Positions 8,082 to 15,429 are shown, numbered from the stretch's first letter. The stretch is DNA of 26,267 nucleotides from Bacillota bacterium (GCA_012510625.1 JAAZHP010000016.1:1-26267); one strand, 5' to 3'. Program-made: numbers and translations. Notes: a model not told the origin generated them from the letters alone.

Positions 8082-9997
8082 ACGGGAATGCCGCTGCCGC
8101 TGTCCGGGAACGCTACCGGAAACTCGAAGCTGACGCCGCCGCCAGGATAAAAGCCATCTACAATGGGCCGGTAATCCGGGTGGGCACGGCTACCTGCGGC
8201 ATCGCCGCAGGCGCCCTGCCGGTAAAAGAGGCTTTTGCCAGGGTTGTTGAAGAGAAAGGCCTGCCGGCAAAAATTATCGATGTGGGCTGCATGGGCCACT
8301 GCTATGCCGAACCGCTGGTCATTATATCCAAGCCCGGCTTCCCCTCCCTCTGCTACGGCTACCTGGATGAAGACCTGGCCGCGCGGCTGGTCGATGACTT
8401 CCTAATAAATGACGATCCCTGCTATGAATTCGCCCTGGTGGCGCTGGAGCCGAACGATGTTTTCCCCACCTTCAGCGATTTTCCCCGCGGGGTCTATGAG
8501 CAGAAAATAGTTCTCGAGCACTGCGGTTTCATCGATCCCGGGGATATCGATCACTATATTGCGCGGGGCGGCTACGGCGCCCTTGCCGCCGCGCTGGGGA
8601 AGGCCCCGGCCGGGGTGCTGGATACGGTGAAGGAATCGCACCTGCGCGGGCGCGGCGGGGCTGGCTTCCCGGCGGGCTTGAAATGGGAAGCTGCCGTCAA
8701 GGCGGGCCCCGGGGAGAAATATGTCATCTGCAACGCCGATGAAGGCGACCCGGGGGCGTTCATGGACCGCGGCATCCTCGAATCCTGCCCGCACCAGGTG
8801 ATCGAGGGGATGCTTCTCTGCGCCTACGCCGTGGGCGCAGAGAGGGGCTACTTCTATATCCGGGCCGAGTATCCGCTGGCGGTAGAGCGGGTGCGCCGGG
8901 CTCTGGAGCAGGCCCGGGAAAAGGGACTGCTCGGCGGCGCCATCCTGGGCAGCGGTTTTAACTGCGAGCTGGAGATATTTCAGGGCTCGGGGGCCTTCGT
9001 CTGCGGTGAAGCCACCGCCCTGGTCCGCTCCATGGAGGGGAAGATGGGTATTCCGGCGACGCGTCCGCCCCGCCTGGCCCAATCAGGCTACCGCGGCCGG
9101 CCCACGGTGCTGAACAATGTCAAGACCTTTGCCTACGTCCCGCCCATTTTCAACCGGGGTGTGGAATGGTTTAAAAGCATCGGCACGGATGATAATCCCG
9201 GCACCGCTGTCTTTTCGCTCGTGGGCAAGGTGGCCCATACCGGGCTGGTGGAGGTGCCCATGGGGACAACCCTGCGCCAGCTGATTTTTGAAGTGGGGGA
9301 GGGGCCGGCCAACGGAAAAGCCTTCAAGGCCGCGCAGATCGGGGGCCCTTCCGGGGGCTGCCTGCCTGAAGCGGCGCTCGATATTCCCATCGATTTTGAC
9401 TCGCTACAGGAGGCTGGGGCAATCATGGGCTCGGGAGGGCTGGTCGTTCTCGACGAGGATGACTGCATGGTGGCCATCGCCCGCTATTTCCTGGAATTCA
9501 CCCAGCAGGAATCGTGCGGCAAGTGCACCTTCTGCCGCCTGGGGACGAAGCATATGCTGGACATCTTAACGCGGATTACCGAGGGCTGCGGCGAGCCCGG
9601 CGACCTGGAAATACTGGAAGAGCTGGCCGAGGATGTCCGCGACGGCTCCCTCTGCAACCTGGGCGCCACCGCCCCCAACCCGGTGCTGACCACCCTGCGC
9701 TATTTCCGGGATGAATACGAGGCCCATATCTTTGAGAAGCGCTGCCCGGCGCTGATGTGCAAGGAGCTAATCGTCTACTATATCGAGCCGCAAAAATGCA
9801 GCAAGCTCTGCAATGTCTGCGTGGGAAGCTGTCCCACCGAGGCGATCTATACCCGGGATGACGGCCTCAAGGCTATTGACCAGGAGAAGTGCGTCAAGTG
9901 CGACAACTGCCTTAAAACCTGCCCCCCTGACTACAACGCCGTGATCAAGCTCTCGCCTCCCGGGCTGCTGACGGAGAAAGAGGGGAAGAAAGCATGA
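8078..9997 (+). CDS. NuoF/HydB-type NADH-binding flavin-iron-sulfur subunit
   Basis: A 639-residue protein with the full HydB/HndC layout. An N-terminal thioredoxin-like [2Fe-2S]-type domain has C40, C71 and C75. The FMN/NADH domain has GRGGAGFPAGLKW (191-203) and CNADEGDPGAFMDR. An SLBB region is followed by a [4Fe-4S] site CGKCTFC (C480, C483, C486, plus C526) and a C-terminal two-cluster ferredoxin (C574-C585 and C605-C615). The first ferredoxin motif is C-x3-C-x2-C-x3-C-P rather than the usual C-x2-C-x2-C-x3-C-P. This subunit oxidises NADH (or reduces NAD) in electron-bifurcating hydrogenases and formate dehydrogenases. It is coupled by ATGA overlaps to both neighbours. Which partner enzyme it serves cannot be read here. 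Confidence 0.94.
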   Translation: MNGNAAAAVRERYRKLEADAAARIKAIYNGPVIRVGTATCGIAAGALPVKEAFARVVEEKGLPAKIIDVGCMGHCYAEPLVIISKPGFPSLCYGYLDEDLAARLVDDFLINDDPCYEFALVALEPNDVFPTFSDFPRGVYEQKIVLEHCGFIDPGDIDHYIARGGYGALAAALGKAPAGVLDTVKESHLRGRGGAGFPAGLKWEAAVKAGPGEKYVICNADEGDPGAFMDRGILESCPHQVIEGMLLCAYAVGAERGYFYIRAEYPLAVERVRRALEQAREKGLLGGAILGSGFNCELEIFQGSGAFVCGEATALVRSMEGKMGIPATRPPRLAQSGYRGRPTVLNNVKTFAYVPPIFNRGVEWFKSIGTDDNPGTAVFSLVGKVAHTGLVEVPMGTTLRQLIFEVGEGPANGKAFKAAQIGGPSGGCLPEAALDIPIDFDSLQEAGAIMGSGGLVVLDEDDCMVAIARYFLEFTQQESCGKCTFCRLGTKHMLDILTRITEGCGEPGDLEILEELAEDVRDGSLCNLGATAPNPVLTTLRYFRDEYEAHIFEKRCPALMCKELIVYYIEPQKCSKLCNVCVGSCPTEAIYTRDDGLKAIDQEKCVKCDNCLKTCPPDYNAVIKLSPPGLLTEKEGKKA

Positions 9998-10683
9998 GCA
10001 AACCGGCAACCATATTCATCGACGGCCGCAAAATTGATGCTTTCGAGGGAGAGAAGCTGCTCTGGGTGGCCCTGAGAAACGGTATCTATATTCCCAACCT
10101 CTGCGCCATCAGGGGGAAAGAGCACCCCTCAGGCAGCTGCCGCCTCTGTTACGTCCAGGTAGAAGGCTGCTCCGAGCCGGTTACCTCCTGCACGCTGTCC
10201 GTAACAGACAGCCTCTCAGTGCAGACGCGGAGCCCACAGGTGGACCGCCTGGTGAAGAGCGCTTTCGAACTGCTTCTCAGCCATCACCGGCTGGGCTGCC
10301 GCGACTGCGCCAAAAGAAAAAGCTGTGAACTGCTGAAGATTGCCAAGGAGAGAGGCTTGAAAATGAAGCTGACCCGTTTGGCGCTGCTGGACCAGGAGGC
10401 GGAGGTAGATGACAGCGCCGAAACCTTTGTTTTTGATCGCAGCCGCTGCGTGCTCTGCGGCCGCTGCGTCTGGATCTGCCGCGAAGTGATCAAGGTGGGC
10501 GCTCTTGGTTTTTCCCGCCGCGGCATCAAGCGGGTGGTGACCACTTTCCAGGATGTCAGCCTCGCCCAATCTGGCTGCATCGAATGCGGCCTCTGCGTTG
10601 AAGCCTGCCCCAGCGGAGCCCTCTACTTTAAGGAGGGCAAAAAGCCGGCTGCGGCAGGGCAGTGTAGCTGCCGGGGCGGATAG
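9994..10683 (+). CDS. HoxU/NuoG-N-type iron-sulfur subunit
   Basis: A 229-residue protein with the electron-wire half of NuoG/HydA and nothing else. A plant-type [2Fe-2S] domain has C37, C49, C52 and C66. The His-Cys [4Fe-4S] motif is H98-x3-C102-x2-C105-x5-C111. Two ferredoxin clusters follow (C152/155/158/162 and C195/198/201/205). The C-terminus is a short tail with C-S-C. There is no H-cluster domain (as in [FeFe] hydrogenase) and no molybdopterin domain, so the size and content equal HoxU. It starts with an ATGA overlap on the flavin gene. It probably links the NADH-oxidising pair to an acceptor encoded elsewhere in the genome. Confidence 0.92.
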   Translation: MSKPATIFIDGRKIDAFEGEKLLWVALRNGIYIPNLCAIRGKEHPSGSCRLCYVQVEGCSEPVTSCTLSVTDSLSVQTRSPQVDRLVKSAFELLLSHHRLGCRDCAKRKSCELLKIAKERGLKMKLTRLALLDQEAEVDDSAETFVFDRSRCVLCGRCVWICREVIKVGALGFSRRGIKRVVTTFQDVSLAQSGCIECGLCVEACPSGALYFKEGKKPAAAGQCSCRGG

Positions 10684-10696
10684 CCCTGCCGGCTTT
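10641..10696 (+). terminator. Possible terminator hairpin at the end of the diaphorase operon
   Basis: GGCAGGGC (10653-10660) pairs with GCCCTGCC (10683-10690), and AAAGCC (10641-10646) with GGCTTT (10691-10696), leaving a six-base bulge on the 5' side. The structure overlaps the stop codon and is followed only by TTTCCCTTG, so it would be a weak intrinsic terminator. Confidence 0.35.
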
Positions 10697-10704
10697 CCCT
10701 TGAA

Positions 10705-10733
10705 TTGAACGGAAAAATTTACTATATTATAAT
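10705..10733 (+). promoter_or_regulatory. Predicted promoter of the MtnX-like gene
   Basis: TTGAAC (10705-10710), a 17-base spacer and a perfect TATAAT (10728-10733) make a near-consensus sigma-A promoter, with a start near 10740 and a leader of about 60 bases. It shows that the phosphatase gene is transcribed separately from the diaphorase genes. Confidence 0.65.
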
Positions 10734-10800
10734 AAGAGGATGGGCCGGGTTGGATGGCCCTCCCGCATTTTCAAAAACAAATTCCAAGGGTGTAGATTAA

Positions 10801-11520
10801 TTGACCGCATCGAAGATTGCCTACGTCATCGATTTTGACGGCACCGTAACGGAGGTTGATATCACCTCCACAATGGCCCGCCATTTTGGCAAGGAACACT
10901 ATATAAAATGCAGCGCCGCTTACAAGCGGGGCGAATTCGGGATGAAAGAGTGGCTGGCCCGGATGTCAGCATTCCTGCCGCCGGACCCGGCCGAGTTAAT
11001 GGAATTTGCCAGGCTTCGGGCTGCTTTGCGCCCCGGAGCAAAGGAATTTTTCCAGTATGCCCGCTCCGGGGAGCGTCCTGTATATATCGCCAGCGACGGT
11101 TTCGGCTTATATATTGAGCCAATTCTGGAGATGCACGGCTGCAGGGAATATGTTGCCGGGATTTTCTGCAACCGCACTCTTCCCGGCAACGGGCGGCTCG
11201 AGACGATAACGCCCCATGCCCATGAGAGCTGCCCTGTCTGCGGAAACTGCAAGGCGGCCCATGTTATCGGGCTGCAAGAGGAGGGCTACCGGGTGATCTA
11301 TGTTGGCGACGGGATGAACGATCGCTTCGGCGCCGCCCACGCCGATGCCGTATTTGCCCGCGACCGCCTCGCCGAAATCTGCAGCGCTGCGGGAATTCCT
11401 TTTCAGCGGTGGGACGATTTTTTCGATCTCATCGAGACTAATGCGCCGGTAAAAAATAACCGTAATCGGAAGTTTTGCAACCCCGCAGGAGAAGGCTTTT
11501 ACAAAAACTCCCCACTTTGA
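10801..11520 (+). CDS. MtnX-like HAD-IB phosphatase
   Basis: A 239-residue HAD-superfamily phosphatase. Motif I is D11-F-D13-G-T, motif II is the Ser in IASDG (S98), motif III is K151 in CGNCKA, and motif IV is GDGMND (169-174). The cysteine-containing C-P-V-C-G-N-C-K segment resembles MtnX, the phosphatase of the methionine salvage pathway, and related Clostridia proteins. No other salvage gene is nearby, so the substrate remains open. The start is TTG with AAGGGTG about ten bases upstream. The last residues (about K-N-S-P-L) and the stop codon are encoded by a C5/G5 palindromic repeat beginning near 11504. The native C-terminus may therefore have been replaced. Confidence 0.82.
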   Translation: MTASKIAYVIDFDGTVTEVDITSTMARHFGKEHYIKCSAAYKRGEFGMKEWLARMSAFLPPDPAELMEFARLRAALRPGAKEFFQYARSGERPVYIASDGFGLYIEPILEMHGCREYVAGIFCNRTLPGNGRLETITPHAHESCPVCGNCKAAHVIGLQEEGYRVIYVGDGMNDRFGAAHADAVFARDRLAEICSAAGIPFQRWDDFFDLIETNAPVKNNRNRKFCNPAGEGFYKNSPL

Positions 11521-11633
11521 AAAAGGGGGGCCGGGGTGGATTTAAAGGGGTGAGCTTCCACGCCCGCCCGGCTTCTCCCCCCTTTGCAAAAACCACTAAT
11601 AACTCCCCCCTTTGAAAAAGGGGGGCCTGCCCG
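11504..11633. repeat. Cluster of C5/G5 palindromic repeats
   Basis: Two 24-base units, 11507-11530 and 11602-11625, have the form ACTCCCC-N-CTTTGAAAAAGGGGGG and differ at one position. A half unit, CTCCCCCCTTTGCAAAAA, sits between them near 11575-11592. The first unit overlaps the 3' end of the MtnX-like gene. Similar units occur elsewhere in the window (178-291, 12563-12694, 17218-17252). Confidence 0.75.
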
Positions 11634-11640
11634 GCCCGAT

Positions 11641-11662
11641 GTAGGGGCGAGGCATGCCTCGC
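11641..11662 (+). repeat. GTAGGGGCG palindromic repeat, copy 1
   Basis: GTAGGGGCGAGGCATGCCTCGC, where GCGAGGCATGCCTCGC is a perfect palindrome. It belongs to a family of at least seven copies in this window, all in intergenic DNA. Confidence 0.7.
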
Positions 11663-11663
11663 A

Positions 11664-11728
11664 TGTTGGAGGCCGGAAGTTGGAAGTCAGAAGTCGGAGG
11701 AAATAACAAAGATCCAGGGGGCTGCCCC
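11664..11728 (+). repeat. GGAAGTC-type tandem run plus 33-bp repeat, copy 1
   Basis: A degenerate run of seven- to eight-base units (GGAAGTT, GGAAGTC, AGAAGTC) at about 11664-11695 leads into a 33-base segment (11696-11728, starting GGAGGAAATAAC and ending GGGGGCTGCCCC). The same run and an identical 33-base segment recur at 12781-12843, on the far side of the macrodomain gene. Confidence 0.8.
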
Positions 11729-11810
11729 TTTGGGATAGCCCCGGGTGGGGAACGGGCGTTGGCCCGGTAGAGGTCTTATGCTGGAAACGCGGTATTTGTG
11801 CTGCTTAACT

Positions 11811-11846
11811 GGTACGGGTTTGGGCGGCTCATGAGCCGCCCCTACA
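11811..11846. repeat. 36-bp repeat with GGGCGGCTCATGAGCCGCCC palindrome, copy 1
   Basis: This 36-base segment is identical to 12971-13006. Its core is a 20-base perfect palindrome, and on the minus strand it reads GTAGGGGCGGCTC, so it is also a reverse-oriented member of the GTAGGGGCG family. With its neighbours it makes up most of the 11521-12000 stretch, in which I see no gene. Confidence 0.8.
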
Positions 11847-11910
11847 GCTTTGGAAAATGCTGCCTTATGGGTTTGGCATATTGGTACCGTAGCAGTTTCG
11901 TAATGGATGC

Positions 11911-11938
11911 GTAGGGGCGGGCTTCCGCGCCCGCCCGC
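11911..11938 (+). repeat. GTAGGGGCG palindromic repeat, copy 3
   Basis: GTAGGGGCGGGCTTCCGCGC followed by CCGCCCG, with arms CGGGC and GCCCG around a short spacer. It lies about 90 bases before the macrodomain gene. Confidence 0.65.
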
Positions 11939-12000
11939 CGGGTCCTTCCCGCCTGATAAAGGGTTCGCGGTTACCTCTTAACAAAAAGGGAGGAATGCAG

Positions 12001-12531
12001 ATGAAAAAGACAATTTCCGGCGTCACTATTGAATGTGTCCGGGGCAACATCGTGGAGCAGCCCGATCTGGATGCCATTGTCAACGCCGCCAACGCGCAGC
12101 TGAGGAGAGGCGGAGGCGTAGCCGGGGCGATTCACCGGGCTGCCGGACCGGGGCTGGAAGAGGAGTGCCTCCCCCTGGCCCCGATCAAGCCCGGGGAGGC
12201 GGTGATCACCGGCGGGCACAACCTGCCCAACCGGCACGTCATTCACTGCCTGGGCCCGGTTTACGGCCGGGACAAACCCGAGGCCGAGCTGCTGGCCAAC
12301 TGCTACCGCAACGCGCTGCGGCTGGCGGACGAGAACGAGTTAAAATCGGTAGGCTTTCCGGCCATCTCCACCGGCATCTTTGGCTACCCGGTGGAGAAGG
12401 CGGCGGCGGTGGCCTTGGGCGCCGTTGCTGAAACAGCCCCTGCGCTGAAGCATGTCCAAACAGTCCGTTTTATCCTATTCAGCGAAACAGACCTGTCCGT
12501 GCACCAGGCAGCCCTGGCTAAACTGCCATAG
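12001..12531 (+). CDS. Macrodomain protein, likely ADP-ribosyl hydrolase
   Basis: A 176-residue single macrodomain of the MacroD/YmdB type. The motifs seen are GNIVEQ-DLDAIVNAANAQL, the glycine-rich GGGVAGAIHRAAG loop, HCLGPVYG and the distal PAISTGIFGYP loop. All these form the ADP-ribose pocket, so binding and probably hydrolysis of ADP-ribose, O-acetyl-ADP-ribose or ADP-ribosylated protein is expected in the cytoplasm. The start ATG 12001 is seven bases after GGGAGG; the in-frame ATG at 11995 is too close to that site. The gene stands alone between two repeat-rich stretches that share duplicated segments. No ADP-ribosyltransferase partner is nearby, so a DarT/DarG-like toxin pair is not supported. 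Confidence 0.92.
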   Translation: MKKTISGVTIECVRGNIVEQPDLDAIVNAANAQLRRGGGVAGAIHRAAGPGLEEECLPLAPIKPGEAVITGGHNLPNRHVIHCLGPVYGRDKPEAELLANCYRNALRLADENELKSVGFPAISTGIFGYPVEKAAAVALGAVAETAPALKHVQTVRFILFSETDLSVHQAALAKLP

Positions 12532-12562
12532 CCCTATATAAAGTAGGCGCAGGCGGCGAATT

Positions 12563-12602
12563 CTCCCCCCTTGAAAAAGGGGGGGGCGGGGGGGATTTAA
12601 AT
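12563..12602. repeat. C5/G5 palindromic repeat
   Basis: TCTCCCCCC-TTGAAAAAGGGG followed by more G and GGATTTAA. It is close in sequence to the units at 11507 and 11602 and begins about 30 bases after the macrodomain stop, where its stem could end transcription. Confidence 0.65.
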
Positions 12603-12656
12603 TACATTAATCTCATTAACCACCAAAACAAAATTAAACGAATCTCTTAAATACCC

Positions 12657-12694
12657 AAATCCCCCTAAATTCCCCTTTAGAAAAGGGGGATTTT
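12657..12694. repeat. C5/G5 palindromic repeat
   Basis: AAATCCCCCTAAATTCCCCT then TTAGAAAAGGGGGATTTT. The outer AAATCCCC pairs with GGGGATTT. It is the same family as the second half of the 178-291 repeat. Confidence 0.65.
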
Positions 12695-12780
12695 AGAAGC
12701 CTGTCCCCATGCATTTATCAAGGATCAACTATCTAACAAACTGACTGCATTGTGCAAGGGGGCCGGGCATGCCCGGCTTA

Positions 12781-12843
12781 TTGGAAGTCAGAGGTTGGAG
12801 GTCAGAAGCCGGAGGAAATAACAAAGATCCAGGGGGCTGCCCC
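12781..12843 (+). repeat. GGAAGTC-type tandem run plus 33-bp repeat, copy 2
   Basis: The run GGAAGTCAGAGGTTGGAGG leads to a 33-base segment (12811-12843) identical to 11696-11728. It is preceded by a CCGGGCATGCCCGG palindrome (about 12764-12777), much as copy 1 is preceded by GCGAGGCATGCCTCGC. An ORF that can be read through here (12769-13071) consists of repeats and is not a gene. Confidence 0.8.
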
Positions 12844-12879
12844 AAAAGTCATTTATTAGATAAAAAATCCATTGTGCTT

Positions 12880-12906
12880 GTAGGGGCGAGGCACGCCTCG
12901 CCCGCC
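12880..12906 (+). repeat. GTAGGGGCG palindromic repeat, copy 4
   Basis: GTAGGGGCGAGGCACGCCTC followed by GCCCGCC. It is nearly identical to copy 1 (one change in the palindrome core). Confidence 0.65.
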
Positions 12907-12970
12907 AGTTGGGTAAAGGTGTTTGCTTTAGTTGCGGTTTTTTCTCTAAGCTTGGTATTGTTTTATTGCC

Positions 12971-13006
12971 GGTACGGGTTTGGGCGGCTCATGAGCCGCC
13001 CCTACA
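12971..13006. repeat. 36-bp repeat with GGGCGGCTCATGAGCCGCCC palindrome, copy 2
   Basis: Identical over 36 bases to 11811-11846. The 12532-13067 stretch holds only this and the other repeats listed; I see no gene in it. Confidence 0.8.
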
Positions 13007-13033
13007 ACCCTGTCGACGCATTCATATTAAATA

Positions 13034-13064
13034 TGGGACAAAAAGGTACGTCCCCATTGTCCCA
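13034..13064 (-). repeat. TGGGACAA inverted repeat at the end of the sugar kinase gene
   Basis: TGGGACAA (13034-13041) pairs with TTGTCCCA (13057-13064) around a 15-base loop. It sits three bases past the kinase stop codon on the minus strand, so it could act as a terminator, but the following bases (TATTTAAT) are a poor T run. A dispersed repeat is an equal possibility. Confidence 0.45.
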
Positions 13065-13067
13065 CTT

Positions 13068-14675
13068 TTAGGGGCTGTTGAGTAGGGCGAAGTATTTCCT
13101 GTTGCTGCGGTGGAGCTTCTTGAAGACTTCATAATTCCGGTCGTAGACCGCCTTATTAGCCGGATTGGGCGAAAACCTATTGCCGGCGGGGATCAGCTTT
13201 TTGATTTCGGCAAAGGAGGGAATCAGCCCCAGCCCCACCGCCACGACGGCCGCGGCTCCCACCGCGCCTACATTCTGCGGGTTATCCACCGTCTCCACGT
13301 CCCGCCCGAGCACATCGGCCAGGATCTGGCAGGTGGTATCCGAGAGGGCCCCGCCGCCGACAAAGCGGACCACCGGCGAGCACTTCACCTTTTTCTCCTG
13401 CGACTCCAGCATCCAGCGCAGGTGGTAGCAGACTCCCTCCAGGACGGCGCGGATGAGCTCCGTCTTGCCCGTATCCAGGCTGATATTGAAGAAAATGCCC
13501 CGGGCGTAGGGATCTTCAAAGGGGCAGCGGTTGCCGTGCAGCCAGGGGGTAAAGATGACCCCGCCGCAGCCGGGTGCGGCCTCTTTTATCACCTCGGTCA
13601 TGTAGTCGTAAAGGCTCCTGTAAACAGCCTCTTTCGATTTGTGGATGGGCTGCTTTTGCAGGTAAATCCCAATCTCGTCCAGGGCCAGGTGGTCCTTGAC
13701 CCACTCGAAGCTTTTTCCTGCCGTCTCCATCTCGGCAAAATAATTAAAGCGGCCCGGCTGGGCTCCCACAATGGCCGCGATCATGGACGTGGCGTCGACG
13801 ATGGACCTGTCCACCACGGTGGAGACCCAGCCGGAGGTGCCCATGTAGATATGGGTATCCCCCAGGTCGACCGCCCCGGCGCCGACACCGATAAGCGAAG
13901 CGTCACCGCCCCCGCCGAAGACGGCTGTTCCGGGGGCCAGGCCCAGCTCCCCGGCCGCGGCGGCGGTTATTTCTCCCACCCGGTCCGTAGAATCAACAAT
14001 CTCCGGCAGGTGATCCATGTTTACGCCGAGCATCCGGCAAATAGCCCGGCTCCAGCCCTGCCGCCCTTCGCGGATATTGTAAAGCAGGGTGGCGAAGGCG
14101 GAATCGCGGGTCATGATGAAGCGGCCGGTGCAGCGGTGAATGAGAAACTCCTTCACGTCGAGCCACTTATAGACCCGGCTGAACAGCTCCGGCTCATTTT
14201 TCTGGACCCATTTATACTTCCACACCGGGTCTTTAACGCTGGCCGCCACCGCTCCCGTTTCCCGGATCGATTTAAGCAGCTTGAACACATTGACTCCGGC
14301 CAGCTGCAGCCCGTGGGCCATCCCCTTGCGCAGCTCCTCCACGGCCCGCTGATCCATGTAGCTCATGGCCCTTCTCAGGGGCCGGCCTTCCTCGTCCACG
14401 AGAACCAGCCCCTGCATCTGCGAGCAGAAGGAGATCCCGGCAATGCTGCGGGGGTCTGTGCCGGTCCTGGACAGCAGCTTGCGGGTGGTCGCGCACATCG
14501 CCGCCCACCATTCCAGGGGATCCTGCTCAGCGCCGCCGTTTTCCAGGATATAAAGATCATAACCGGCCATTTCCGAATCGATGAGCGCGATCTCATCATC
14601 GATGGCAAAGAGGCAGCTCTTAATCCCCGTTGTCCCCACGTCATAAGTAAGCACCCGGACAGTATCTGCCAACAT
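13068..14675 (-). CDS. FGGY-family carbohydrate kinase (xylulokinase-like)
   Basis: A 535-residue sugar kinase of the FGGY family, which phosphorylates ketoses or polyols with ATP. Visible hallmarks are the N-terminal phosphate loop YDVGTTGIKS (11-20), the sugar-contact segment YMDQR (106-110), the catalytic-base region GGGGDAS with D258, and the C-terminal ATP-site segment VRFVGGGALS. It is slightly longer than typical xylulokinases (about 500). GGAGGG precedes the ATG. The gene follows the TetR gene by about 20 bases on the same strand, so the two form an operon and the regulator probably controls its own kinase. Together with the aldolase and aminotransferase across the divergent promoter, it suggests breakdown of an unusual sugar or amino-polyol. 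The substrate cannot be deduced. Confidence 0.88.
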   Translation of the reverse strand: MLADTVRVLTYDVGTTGIKSCLFAIDDEIALIDSEMAGYDLYILENGGAEQDPLEWWAAMCATTRKLLSRTGTDPRSIAGISFCSQMQGLVLVDEEGRPLRRAMSYMDQRAVEELRKGMAHGLQLAGVNVFKLLKSIRETGAVAASVKDPVWKYKWVQKNEPELFSRVYKWLDVKEFLIHRCTGRFIMTRDSAFATLLYNIREGRQGWSRAICRMLGVNMDHLPEIVDSTDRVGEITAAAAGELGLAPGTAVFGGGGDASLIGVGAGAVDLGDTHIYMGTSGWVSTVVDRSIVDATSMIAAIVGAQPGRFNYFAEMETAGKSFEWVKDHLALDEIGIYLQKQPIHKSKEAVYRSLYDYMTEVIKEAAPGCGGVIFTPWLHGNRCPFEDPYARGIFFNISLDTGKTELIRAVLEGVCYHLRWMLESQEKKVKCSPVVRFVGGGALSDTTCQILADVLGRDVETVDNPQNVGAVGAAAVVAVGLGLIPSFAEIKKLIPAGNRFSPNPANKAVYDRNYEVFKKLHRSNRKYFALLNSP

Positions 14676-14696
14676 AAGCCCTCCTTTATATAAATT

Positions 14697-15356
14697 TTAC
14701 GAAGCGGCCTCTTCCAGCGCCGCCCGGAAAAATTTCATAAACTGCTCCACCACCAGCTCATCATGCTCCAGGATATCCTCGCCGGCATAAATCTTGAAAC
14801 GCTCGCGATAATAGCTGCAGGAGTAGGAAAACTGCAGCATCATAAAGAGATTGTCCAGAAAGAAGGCGAAAAGCCCGGGCAAGATATCTTGTTTTACTTT
14901 TTTGTCCTCCTGGGCCTGCCTGATCAGGGAGGTGTAGACCCCGGCCGAAAGCGCTTCCATCTTTGCGGCCAGCTTCCAGGTAAGTTCGGCGTTGCTTTCA
15001 GAGGTCATCTCGTTGTAAAGGATGATCAGGTTTCTGTGCTTGCGCGAATGCTCCTGGATAATCCGCACGATCCTTTCGGCCTTGGCAAAGAGGTCGCCCG
15101 GCGAGGCAAGCACCTCGTCGAGGACCGCTTCCAGAGTTTCTACCCCAAAATGAACGCAGGTTAAAAAGAGGTCTTCCTTGGTATTGAAGTATTTGTAGAG
15201 CGAGCCCACGCTGATGCCGGCGGCCGCGGCAATCTCGTTGATATTGGCGTTATCAAAGCCTTTATGGGCAAATTCATGAACGGCGACATCGATAATTCTG
15301 TGGCGCCTTTCCTGGGGGATGCGGTCGAATATTTCCTTATGGTAGCTGTTTTCCAT
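14697..15356 (-). CDS. TetR/AcrR-family transcriptional regulator
   Basis: A 219-residue TetR-type repressor. The N-terminal DNA-binding domain includes the helix-turn-helix at about residues 38-57 (INEIAAAAGISVGSLYKYF), followed by the usual TKEDLF. The rest is an all-helical ligand domain that is not diagnostic. I start at ATG 15356 because GGAGG lies five bases before it; longer in-frame starts run into the ribosome binding site or the operator. Two copies of one palindrome lie in the divergent region, each just after a -10 box, as expected for repressor sites. It probably represses both itself with the kinase and the aminotransferase-aldolase pair, with a pathway compound as inducer. Confidence 0.92.
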   Translation of the reverse strand: MENSYHKEIFDRIPQERRHRIIDVAVHEFAHKGFDNANINEIAAAAGISVGSLYKYFNTKEDLFLTCVHFGVETLEAVLDEVLASPGDLFAKAERIVRIIQEHSRKHRNLIILYNEMTSESNAELTWKLAAKMEALSAGVYTSLIRQAQEDKKVKQDILPGLFAFFLDNLFMMLQFSYSCSYYRERFKIYAGEDILEHDELVVEQFMKFFRAALEEAAS

Positions 15357-15401
15357 GAGAACCTCCATTAAGGTAATCTGTGGCAAGAAGAGCTGAAGCG
15401 A

Positions 15402-15425
15402 GTGTGAGTGACTGCTCACTCACGT
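15402..15425. promoter_or_regulatory. TetR operator, copy 1 (regulator-kinase side)
   Basis: The 20-base core GTGAGTGACTGCTCACTCAC (15404-15423) has eight-base arms GTGAGTGA/TCACTCAC around CTGC. The same 20 bases recur at 15519-15538. This copy is just downstream of the -10 candidate ATTCTA (15430-15435; TAGAAT on the minus strand) of the tetR promoter. The layout resembles the FadR site of Bacillus (TGAATGA-N4-TCATTCA) as I recall it. Confidence 0.82.
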
Positions 15426-15429
15426 GTTC

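Noticed and set aside
11995..12000. An earlier ATG for the macrodomain gene
   Set aside because: It is one base from the GGAGG site, too close for initiation; ATG 12001 has normal spacing.
12001..12531. A DarTG-like toxin-antitoxin pair built on the macrodomain
   Set aside because: No ADP-ribosyltransferase gene lies on either side, only repeats.
11500..13010. A CRISPR array in the repeat-rich stretches
   Set aside because: The repeats are irregularly spaced, in both orientations and of different lengths, with no cas genes.
12769..13071. A 100-codon open frame
   Set aside because: It is made of the GGAAGTC run, the 33-bp and 36-bp repeats and the GTAGGGGCG element; nothing protein-like remains between them and it has no ribosome binding site.
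13110..14693. A 527-codon open frame opposite the sugar kinase
   Set aside because: It is the antisense of a clear FGGY kinase; the product is His/Pro/Gly-rich with no recognisable motif. Long antisense frames are expected in GC-rich coding DNA.
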